Notes: generated by a model not told the origin, from the letters alone. 5,153 bases of DNA from an uncultured Sulfurovum sp. (GCA_947311605.1 CAMZLC010000015.1:1-5153), one strand, 5' to 3'; shown: positions 1 to 4,992, counted from the stretch's first letter. Numbers and translations are program-made.

Positions 1-1
1 A

Positions 2-133
2 GAGAAAAGTACATTCAAGGGCGCAGAGCTCCAGGGGCTCAACGGTATCCACTACAGACAGAACTCTCTGACAGGCGAGACCATCGCACGAAGAAGTACC
101 AGAGAGGTAAAACTCAATGATGAGCTGCATTGA
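2..133 (+). CDS. 3' end of an unrecognised protein-coding gene (partial, 43 codons)
   Basis: The gene runs off the left edge; only the C-terminal 43 residues and a TGA stop at 131-133 are visible. The peptide has an ordinary, mixed hydrophilic composition and ends in VKLNDELH, with a basic stretch ARRSTREVK before it. Codon choice (CTC, CTG, GAG, ATC, AGA) matches the genes downstream. A second forward frame is open from base 1 to the TGA at 118-120, but it reads as an implausibly Arg/Gln-rich peptide. The antisense frame is in exact codon register with this one and is Cys-rich, as expected of a shadow. I do not recognise the family. It probably precedes the following genes in the same direction, 57 bp upstream of the next start. 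The reading frame is moderately supported; the function is unknown. Confidence 0.5.
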   Translation, partial: EKSTFKGAELQGLNGIHYRQNSLTGETIARRSTREVKLNDELH

Positions 134-142
134 TCGCGTAGG

Positions 143-158
143 GTGCGTAATCACGCAC
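143..158 (+). other. Small perfect hairpin between the partial CDS and the 79-aa gene
   Basis: GTGCGT (143-148) and ACGCAC (153-158) form a perfect 6-bp stem with an AATC loop, beginning 9 nt after the TGA stop at 131-133. No T-tract follows on either strand, so it is not a canonical intrinsic terminator. It could be a weak terminator, an RNA 3'-end stabiliser or chance. No convincing sigma-70 promoter is visible between it and the start at 191. Confidence 0.35.
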
Positions 159-190
159 AAGAAGAATGCATGGTAGATTTGGAGTTTTGA

Positions 191-430
191 ATGGGTGGTG
201 GTGAGTTGGATATTGTGCACCGAGTGACGCTTCTGGGCGTGCTGAAGAAACAGCCCGATGAAACACTGGATGAGGTGAGGGAGATGCTGGTAGAGACGGG
301 TATGTATGACAGGGCTGAGGCCACAAAGGTTTTTCAGACGCTGAGAGATGGCGGCTATATTGCCGGCGAGGCGCTGTCGCTTACGGGTCTGCATATCGCC
401 AAGAAGGCGGAACAGGAGTTCAAGCAGTGA
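191..430 (+). CDS. Small conserved-looking protein of unknown function (79 aa)
   Basis: A 79-residue soluble protein with no signal peptide or membrane segment. The ATG at 191 directly follows an in-frame TGA (188-190), so no longer start exists; GGAG at 181-184 sits 6 nt upstream as a ribosome binding site. The sequence is helix-rich: VTLLGVLKKQ (12-21), then DEVREMLVETGMYD (27-40), then AEATKVFQTLRDGGYI (42-57), then a turn and LTGLHIAKKAEQEFKQ (64-79). The helix - helix - GGYI - L-x-x-x-G order vaguely resembles a winged-helix domain, but this is inference only and no DNA-binding residues can be assigned. Its TGA stop overlaps the GTG start of the S4-domain gene (GTGA), which suggests translational coupling and possibly a related role in RNA or ribosome biology. 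I do not recognise the family. Confidence 0.75.
   Translation: MGGGELDIVHRVTLLGVLKKQPDETLDEVREMLVETGMYDRAEATKVFQTLRDGGYIAGEALSLTGLHIAKKAEQEFKQ
414..418 (+). promoter_or_regulatory. Shine-Dalgarno that fixes the GTG start of the S4-domain gene
   Basis: AGGAG lies inside the 3' end of the 79-aa gene, 8 nt before the GTG at 427. This supports the non-ATG start and a 4-bp gene overlap. Confidence 0.65.
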
Positions 431-672
431 GAGTAGACAAATGGCTCAGTGCCACCAATGTGGTCAAGCGCCGCACGATCGCGACCGATATGCTCAAGTC
501 CGGCGTGGTCTTTGTCAACGGTATGAAAGCCAAGGCCTCCAAAGACCTCAAGGTAGGCGACAAGGTCACGATCGAGTATCTCAAGGGTGCCAAACACTAC
601 GAGGTACTGCAGATCCCCAAGACCAAATCCATTCCTAAAAGTCAAAAAGAAGACTTTGTCAAAGTATTATAA
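427..672 (+). CDS. S4-domain RNA-binding protein, Hsp15/HslR-like
   Basis: An 81-residue protein made almost entirely of one S4 RNA-binding domain. It opens with MRVDKWLSATNVVKRR (1-16), the N-terminal signature of Hsp15-type S4 proteins, followed by MLKSGVVFVNG (22-32) and the LKVGDKVTIEYL turn and strand (41-52). The tail is short and Lys-rich (KTKSIPKSQKEDFVKV). In this family the S4 fold binds structured RNA; E. coli Hsp15 binds 50S subunits carrying stalled peptidyl-tRNA. Whether this protein does so is inferred from family only, and it lacks the long C-terminal extension of E. coli Hsp15. The start is GTG at 427, overlapping the upstream TGA. trpD follows after a 12-bp gap. An S4-domain gene just upstream of tsaE is also known in Campylobacter, although there without trpD between. 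Confidence 0.88.
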   Translation: MRVDKWLSATNVVKRRTIATDMLKSGVVFVNGMKAKASKDLKVGDKVTIEYLKGAKHYEVLQIPKTKSIPKSQKEDFVKVL

Positions 673-673
673 G

Positions 674-679
674 AAGGAG
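674..679 (+). promoter_or_regulatory. Strong ribosome binding site for trpD
   Basis: AAGGAG lies 5 nt before the ATG at 685, in the 12-bp gap after the S4-domain gene. It is the best Shine-Dalgarno match in the plus-strand run. Confidence 0.7.
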
Positions 680-684
680 ATCCT

Positions 685-1671
685 ATGTCAGCGCACAGTC
701 CCAAAGAGAAGTTTGAAAAACTTTTCAACAATGAGATGGAGTGGGAGGAGGCGCGCAGCTTCCTGATCGAACTGTATGAAAAAGGGGAGACGCCCGGCGA
801 GATCGCCACGGCAGCCTCTACCATGCGTGCACACTCCATCAAGCTTCCGATACCTGAAGCACTCAGAGAGCAGGCGATCGATGTGGTCGGTACCGGCGGT
901 GACAAGAGCGGGAGTTTCAATATCTCGACCACGGTGTCGCTGCTGTTGGCATCTCTAGGCTCAGTAGTTGCCAAGCACGGCAGTCGTAGCATCACCAGCA
1001 AATCAGGTGCGGCAGATGTGCTGGATGTGCTGGGGATCCATCTGAATCTCACGCCACAGCAGCAGGTACAGATGCTGGAAGAGACGGGATTTTGCTTCAT
1101 CTTCGCGATGAACCACCACCCGGTGATGAAGCACCTCATGCCGATACGCAAATCCATCGCCTACCGAACGATCTTCAATATCCTCGGCCCTCTCACCAAT
1201 CCCGCAGGTGCCAAAAAGTATCTGCTGGGTGTATTTTCCCCAGACTATATCGGGCGTATCGCAGAGGCGCTCAAGGCGTTGGAGGTGACCCGTGCCTATG
1301 TGGTCAGCAGTGATGATGGCATGGATGAAATCTCCCTGGCGACTACCACACAGTTTGCCTATGTCGCCAACGGCGTGATCTCCGAGGGGGTCATCGATCC
1401 GCAGGAGTGGGGCTTTGCACCGGCACCCAAGGAGGCGATCCTGGGGGGTGATGCGATCGACAATGCCAAGATCACCAGAGCGATCTTCTCCGGAGAGGCG
1501 ACAGATGCCCAGAGAGATATCGTGACGCTCAATGCAGGGTTTGCGCTCTATGCCGATGGCAGAGCCAGAGATATGCAGGAGGCGTTTGAGATCGTCAGGG
1601 CAGGACTAGAGAGCGGCATGGCCAAGGTGCATCTGGAGAAGATCGCCGAGGTCTCCCGGAAACTGGCGTAG
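685..1671 (+). CDS. trpD: Anthranilate phosphoribosyltransferase
   Basis: TrpD transfers the phosphoribosyl group of PRPP to anthranilate, giving N-(5'-phosphoribosyl)anthranilate, the second committed step of tryptophan synthesis, in the cytoplasm. At 328 residues it matches the family length. An N-terminal helical region (about 1-66) is followed by the PRPP-binding loop VGTGGDKSGSFNIST (68-82), then KHGSRSITSKSGAADVLD (97-114), RTIFNILGPLTNP (161-173), and the metal-binding DGMDEISL (211-218) with D214/E215 in the position of the family's Asp-Glu pair. All motifs are intact. It is a stand-alone TrpD, not fused to TrpG, and no other trp gene is nearby; it lies between an S4-domain gene and tsaE. 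The start is set by AAGGAG and the ATG at 685. The gap to tsaE is 25 bp, with no terminator. Confidence 0.97.
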   Translation: MSAHSPKEKFEKLFNNEMEWEEARSFLIELYEKGETPGEIATAASTMRAHSIKLPIPEALREQAIDVVGTGGDKSGSFNISTTVSLLLASLGSVVAKHGSRSITSKSGAADVLDVLGIHLNLTPQQQVQMLEETGFCFIFAMNHHPVMKHLMPIRKSIAYRTIFNILGPLTNPAGAKKYLLGVFSPDYIGRIAEALKALEVTRAYVVSSDDGMDEISLATTTQFAYVANGVISEGVIDPQEWGFAPAPKEAILGGDAIDNAKITRAIFSGEATDAQRDIVTLNAGFALYADGRARDMQEAFEIVRAGLESGMAKVHLEKIAEVSRKLA

Positions 1672-1696
1672 GATTGCGTCAGAAAATGTATAGACA

Positions 1697-2119
1697 ATGA
1701 CACAAAGCATTATCGCTTCACTGCAGGAATTGGATCAGGTAGTTGCCTCTCTTGAGGAGCGTATATCTGCCGATGCCGTGATCTTTCTGCGGGGTGATCT
1801 GGCAGCAGGCAAAACGACGCTGGTGCAGGCGATCGCCCGATCCCGAGGCATAGAGGGGGAGGCGACCTCTCCTACCTTTTCGCTCCAGCATGCCTATGGC
1901 AAAGGGCTCTATCACTACGATCTCTACCGGATCTCCCATGAAGAGTTTATGGCATTGGGACTCTTCGAGGAGTTTGAAAGGGAGGGCTGGCATCTTGTGG
2001 AGTGGGGGAGCGAGACCCTTAAGGCACTTCTGGAGGGTGCGGGATATGCCGTGACACTGATAGAGATAGAGGCGACGGCCAAGCAGAGACACTACAGGAT
2101 AAAGGGCGCAGATGCATAA
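1697..2119 (+). CDS. tsaE: tRNA threonylcarbamoyladenosine biosynthesis ATPase TsaE
   Basis: TsaE is the small P-loop ATPase that works with the TsaB-TsaD complex to install t6A at position 37 of ANN-decoding tRNAs. The protein has 140 residues, the usual size. Visible motifs are the Walker A loop GDLAAGKTT (33-41), TSPTF (58-62), HYDLYR (73-78) and VEWGS (101-105), which together define the family. The ATG at 1697 is the most upstream start possible, because an in-frame TAG lies at 1691-1693. The upstream sequence (GTCAGAAAATGTATAGACA) has no good Shine-Dalgarno, so translation may depend on coupling to trpD. The last 8 bp overlap lptB, as is common for tsaE-lptB in Campylobacterota. Confidence 0.95.
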   Translation: MTQSIIASLQELDQVVASLEERISADAVIFLRGDLAAGKTTLVQAIARSRGIEGEATSPTFSLQHAYGKGLYHYDLYRISHEEFMALGLFEEFEREGWHLVEWGSETLKALLEGAGYAVTLIEIEATAKQRHYRIKGADA

Positions 2120-2834
2120 ACTACAGGCGATCCACCTCTCCAAAAAGATCAAAAAAGCCACGATCGTCAAGGATATCTCTCTGGAGGTAGGCAGTGGAGA
2201 AGTGGTAGGACTGCTAGGTCCCAATGGCGCAGGCAAGACCACGACGTTCTATATGATCTGTGGATTGACTGCCGCCAGTGATGGAAAGGTGCTGCTGGAT
2301 GGAGAGGAGATTACGGGATTGGCACTCAGTGCGAGGGCGAGACTGGGGATCGGATATCTGCCGCAGGAGTCCAGTATCTTCAAGGATCTGAGTGTGGAGG
2401 AGAATCTCCTGATGGCGGCGGAGGCGGCGAGACTGAATAAAGAGGAGCAGCACAGCCGTATCGAGAAACTGCTGGAGCTTTTCAATATCGAACCGATCAG
2501 AAAGCGTGTCGGTATCCAGCTCAGCGGTGGAGAGCGGCGGAGGGTAGAGATCGCCAGAGCACTGGTGGGCAAGCCCAAGTTTCTCCTGCTGGATGAGCCT
2601 TTTGCCGGGGTAGACCCCATCGCCGTGATCGATATACAGGAGATCATCAGGCAGCTGACGGAGCTGGGGATCGGGGTGCTGATCACGGACCACAATGTAC
2701 GGGAGACTTTGGGCATCTGCCATAGAGCCTATGTGATGCGAGAGGGTGAGATGCTGGCATCCGGCAGCAGCGAAGCGATCGCTGCAGATGAAAATGTGCG
2801 CAGATATTACCTAGGGGAGCAGTTTAGCTTCTAG
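2112..2834 (+). CDS. lptB: Lipopolysaccharide export ABC transporter ATP-binding protein LptB
   Basis: LptB is the cytoplasmic ATPase of the LptB2FG complex, which extracts LPS or lipooligosaccharide from the inner membrane and drives it along the Lpt bridge to the outer membrane. The 240-residue length is canonical. Motifs in order: Walker A GPNGAGKTT (36-44), Q-loop GYLPQESSIF (81-90), ABC signature LSGGERRR (137-144), Walker B FLLLDEPFAGVDP (157-169), and switch His194 in ITDHNVRETL (191-200). LPQE, ERRRVEIARAL and DEPFAGVDP are typical of LptB rather than of other ABC ATPases. The ATG at 2112 overlaps the end of tsaE by 8 bp, with AAAGGG (2101-2106) 5 nt before it. Its TAG stop (2832-2834) shares the CTAG palindrome with the stop of the convergent small lipoprotein. 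The rpoN gene that often follows lptB in this phylum is absent here. Confidence 0.97.
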   Translation: MHKLQAIHLSKKIKKATIVKDISLEVGSGEVVGLLGPNGAGKTTTFYMICGLTAASDGKVLLDGEEITGLALSARARLGIGYLPQESSIFKDLSVEENLLMAAEAARLNKEEQHSRIEKLLELFNIEPIRKRVGIQLSGGERRRVEIARALVGKPKFLLLDEPFAGVDPIAVIDIQEIIRQLTELGIGVLITDHNVRETLGICHRAYVMREGEMLASGSSEAIAADENVRRYYLGEQFSF

Positions 2835-3121
2835 TTTTTGACCGAGAGCACCTCTATGACTGCGGGAAATCCTGGCCCTATGGCTTTTTTGAGAAACTTG
2901 GCTGTGATCTTGACGCTCTCATTTTGTCTGTGAGCCAGGTTGAATGCTTTCGGGTTCTTTATTTTGTAACTTTTATGGCTTTTCTGGTCTTCTATCACCA
3001 TGTAGCTGTGGGGAGTCGAGCCTTTCATATAGAGTCCGCCTTCCAGATCAAGGTCGCTGCTTTTTGCGCACCCCATCACTGCCCCCCATACTACGCATCC
3101 TAAAAGAATCTGCTTCATCAT
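2831..3121 (-). CDS. Small putative lipoprotein of unknown function (96 aa)
   Basis: A short secreted protein. The N-terminus MMKQILLGCVVWGAVMGC is a signal peptide with a lipobox V-M-G-C and the lipidated Cys at residue 18, so it should be processed by signal peptidase II. The mature part (about 78 residues) is basic and strand-like: LYMKGSTPHSYMVIED (30-45), SYKIKNPKAF (51-60), then VKITAKFLKKAIGPGFPAVIEVL (70-92). The alternating beta pattern hints at a small barrel of the OB-fold kind, but this is only inference and I know no family name. AGGAG lies 8 nt before the first ATG, and a second ATG follows immediately. The start is 11 bp after the stop of the upstream metallopeptidase, whose TAG overlaps this ribosome binding site, so the two are probably one operon. 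The 3' end overlaps lptB by 4 bp. Confidence 0.82.
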   Translation of the reverse strand: MMKQILLGCVVWGAVMGCAKSSDLDLEGGLYMKGSTPHSYMVIEDQKSHKSYKIKNPKAFNLAHRQNESVKITAKFLKKAIGPGFPAVIEVLSVKN

Positions 3122-3132
3122 ATCTATTGCTC

Positions 3133-4887
3133 CTATTTTGCTATCAGTGTCGCTTCTGCATCTGCGCCAAGACTGAGATCTATCGTCACTGTTCCAGTGA
3201 GATTGTCACCTACTTTGTAGTAGCAGTTTGCCCCTGCTTGGATGCTGCTGCAATTTGAAAAATATGGCTGGGGGCCATAGTTGAAGAAATTGATTGAGCC
3301 CAATTCATAAGTGCTGTGTTTGTAGGTAGTGGGGGTAAAATCTCCTGTATTGTAGGTAGGTTTGTTGGGGTCAAGATTGTCCTGATCCGAAAGTAGAACC
3401 GCCACGCCCCACTCTTTGAGCATCTCATCAAAGGTTTTGCTCTCATTGCCTGGAACCTTGTGGATGGCATACATCACAGCATCTTCATGAAGTTTGTTGT
3501 TTTTCATGATGTCATGTAGGATTTTCGCGCCTCCGTAATTTCTAGTCAGAAAGGTGCCAAAGGCACTGACCTTGGAGTAGTCATTGATTCCAAAAGTCGG
3601 TTGCCCTGTGTCTTGATCTATAGGGCCACTATTTTCTATTAGAGAAAGTGTATTATTTTCATTGAAAAGTGCATACCTTCCTTTTGTATTGCCATCGCTT
3701 CCGGCAGACCCATCATTTGGATCGACACCTCTTGGTCCTATATGTTGAATCTTGGTAGCGATGAGATCTTCCATGGTCTCTGAGAGCATCTCATTGATCC
3801 AGGTATCTTCCTCATCGCCACTGTCTGGATCGGTCAACAGAATCGTTTTTTGATAATAGTGTATCATGTGTTGAAATTCGTGTGCCAGCGTCGAGTACAT
3901 CTCTTTTTGCCAAAATCCGTCACCATCAGTGTTGGCAAACATCACGGCATCTGCGTAGAGCATCATGCGCTCATTTGATCCGTTCAGTTCAGATTTTTTA
4001 AAGGTGTCTTTCGGATAAAAATACCCGATGATACCGCCTGAAGGACTGTTGTCATTGTCTATATCAGTCAGCAATATGGTGATTTCATTGTTGTCAGAGA
4101 TCAGCGCACTGTATTGAGAAGAGGCATCATCTCCCCACTCCTCCCCGAAAATATTGGTATCCCAATCATAGATATCGTTATCATCACCAGCCTTCAGGAA
4201 GCTGTTTGCAAGAGTATCCACCATAGCCTGTGTGACACATTTTGCTTTGGGGCAGCCAATGCCAAAGCTGTCATCAGAGACCCAAATATTTAATGTCTTT
4301 TTTCCAAATTGAGTATGGATATTAGAAAGAACTTTTCTGGCTGTTGCATTGGTTTTATTTGTGCAGTCGCCAGTGTTTCGATCTATATTGGTGCAAAATT
4401 TTAGTTTACTGGAATTGGCAACATCTTTATGTGTTTTTGGCGCTATTTTAATATTCCTCATCCAGTATTTGCTAGGCTTATTTTTGTGAAGCAGTTTTTT
4501 AAGCTTTGAGTCGAATTCTTGTATATACCTAGAGCTATGAAGCATCATTGGTCGTTTTGTGAGGGTAGGCGCAGTGAATCTTTTATTCCTTTGGGTTGGG
4601 ACTGCTTTGGCATTATGGGTAATACTTGGAGAGTCGGGTTGGCTTTGGCTGCCATTGCTTAACAGCAGATAGAGGCTTTTGGGTCTGGTGCCTATATTGA
4701 CGGTCGCATGGATGGCACCCTTTCCCAAGATGCTTACTTGGTTATCCTCAGTAATAGCGATTGTTTTGGAAGATGCAGCACCTCCGTTCCCTCCGTTCCC
4801 ACTGTTCCCACTGTTCCCACTGCCTCCGCAGCCAATCAAAACAATAGCACTAAAAAGTGTCAGCAGAAGTCTGTATGGATGTTTCAT
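3133..4887 (-). CDS. Secreted lipoprotein zinc metallopeptidase, M30 (hyicolysin)-like
   Basis: A 584-residue exported protein. Residues 1-20 form a signal peptide ending in lipobox LIGC (Cys20), followed by a Gly/Ser/Asn-repeat tether (21-36), so the enzyme should be membrane-anchored through lipid. About 40-190 may be a propeptide or accessory domain (inference). The catalytic part contains DIDNDNSPSGGIIGYFYP (275-292) and HEFQH (336-340), giving His336/His340 as zinc ligands and Glu337 as the catalytic base. WINE (363-366) puts Glu366 as a likely third ligand, 26 residues after His340, as in gluzincins. HEFQHM and the context fit peptidase family M30. A C-terminal beta-rich region (about 515-584) follows. 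Six mature Cys lie in close pairs (165/175, 212/217, 546/555), suggesting disulfides and an oxidising location. An AAGGA ribosome binding site lies 6 nt before the ATG. Base composition is more AT-rich than in the facing operon. The substrate is unknown. Confidence 0.85.
   Translation of the reverse strand: MKHPYRLLLTLFSAIVLIGCGGSGNSGNSGNGGNGGAASSKTIAITEDNQVSILGKGAIHATVNIGTRPKSLYLLLSNGSQSQPDSPSITHNAKAVPTQRNKRFTAPTLTKRPMMLHSSRYIQEFDSKLKKLLHKNKPSKYWMRNIKIAPKTHKDVANSSKLKFCTNIDRNTGDCTNKTNATARKVLSNIHTQFGKKTLNIWVSDDSFGIGCPKAKCVTQAMVDTLANSFLKAGDDNDIYDWDTNIFGEEWGDDASSQYSALISDNNEITILLTDIDNDNSPSGGIIGYFYPKDTFKKSELNGSNERMMLYADAVMFANTDGDGFWQKEMYSTLAHEFQHMIHYYQKTILLTDPDSGDEEDTWINEMLSETMEDLIATKIQHIGPRGVDPNDGSAGSDGNTKGRYALFNENNTLSLIENSGPIDQDTGQPTFGINDYSKVSAFGTFLTRNYGGAKILHDIMKNNKLHEDAVMYAIHKVPGNESKTFDEMLKEWGVAVLLSDQDNLDPNKPTYNTGDFTPTTYKHSTYELGSINFFNYGPQPYFSNCSSIQAGANCYYKVGDNLTGTVTIDLSLGADAEATLIAK
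4786..4821 (-). repeat. 9-bp tandem repeat encoding an SGN/GGN tether after the lipobox
   Basis: Four in-frame 9-bp units, read on the minus strand: three identical AGTGGGAAC copies and one variant GGAGGGAAC. They encode SGN-SGN-SGN-GGN at residues 23-34, immediately behind lipidated Cys20. Unit number could change by slippage without shifting the frame, altering only the tether length. Confidence 0.85.
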
Positions 4888-4893
4888 CTTGGT

Positions 4894-4898
4894 TCCTT
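4894..4898 (-). promoter_or_regulatory. Ribosome binding site of the metallopeptidase gene
   Basis: AAGGA on the minus strand, 6 nt before the ATG at 4887. It supports this start, which also gives a complete signal peptide. Confidence 0.6.
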
Positions 4899-4910
4899 TG
4901 TGAGTAGATA

Positions 4911-4926
4911 TGTCAAAACTATGACA
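4911..4926. promoter_or_regulatory. Inverted repeat TGTCA-N6-TGACA in the metallopeptidase leader
   Basis: TGTCA (4911-4915) and TGACA (4922-4926) form a dyad just downstream of the predicted transcription start, between promoter and ribosome binding site. It could be a repressor operator or a weak RNA hairpin. The TGTCA half-site recurs at the -35 element (4971-4975). Confidence 0.35.
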
Positions 4927-4944
4927 AAAATCGTGAATTAATGT

Positions 4945-4976
4945 ATTGTATCAGAAAAAAGTAAGAGAGATGTCAA
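4945..4976 (-). promoter_or_regulatory. Putative sigma-70 promoter for the metallopeptidase/lipoprotein pair
   Basis: On the minus strand TTGACA (4976-4971) is followed by TACAAT (4950-4945). The spacing is 20 bp, longer than ideal, but the -10 is preceded by TG in the extended form TGATACAAT and by a T-rich spacer (TTACTTTTTTC), as is typical of Campylobacterota promoters where the -35 matters little. Transcription would begin near 4938, giving a leader of about 50 nt. Confidence 0.55.
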
Positions 4977-4992
4977 AGAGTAGGGATGTCTA

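Larger units (their letters stand above)
4901..4990. repeat. Three imperfect 14-bp direct repeats around the metallopeptidase promoter
   Basis: Plus-strand copies are TGAGTAGATATGTC (4901-4914), GTAAGAGAGATGTC (4961-4974) and AGAGTAGGGATGTC (4977-4990). Each ends in an identical ATGTC after a purine-rich stretch. One lies in the leader, one reaches into the -35 and one is just upstream of the -35, so they are candidate regulator-binding sites. Confidence 0.35.

Noticed and set aside
1..130. Minus-strand open frame starting at the CAT at 128-130
   Set aside because: It is in exact codon register with the forward frame, is Cys-rich and lacks a binding site; treated as a shadow of the partial CDS.
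348..645. 96-aa open frames on both strands over the S4-domain gene
   Set aside because: Both overlap the 79-aa gene and the S4 gene, which have good ribosome binding sites; compositions are Arg/Gln-rich or otherwise implausible.
642..1157. 171-aa minus-strand open frame, Ser- and Cys-rich
   Set aside because: It is antisense to trpD, whose PRPP-binding motifs are intact; the low-complexity composition is typical of a shadow frame.
1829..1836. GCGATCGC octamer resembling the cyanobacterial HIP1 element
   Set aside because: Only a few copies, each explained by Ala-Ile-Ala codons; everything else points to Campylobacterota.
1718..2242. 174-aa minus-strand open frame
   Set aside because: It lies antisense to tsaE and the start of lptB, both of which have full sets of family motifs; its sequence has no recognisable domain.
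2214..2723. Two long minus-strand open frames opposite lptB
   Set aside because: They cover the ABC motifs of lptB on the other strand and look like no known protein; open by base composition only.
3323..3362. Repeated TTGTAGGTA on the plus strand
   Set aside because: Two copies only, both explained by the Thr-Tyr codons in PTYNT and TTYKH of the protease.
4911..4916. Second TTGACA on the minus strand as an alternative -35
   Set aside because: No -10-like hexamer lies at suitable distance before the ribosome binding site, and the ATG would be too close.
4679..4941. Plus-strand open frames with Pro/Phe or Val/Pro/Thr repeats
   Set aside because: They are the antisense reading of the 9-bp tandem repeat and signal peptide region of the metallopeptidase.
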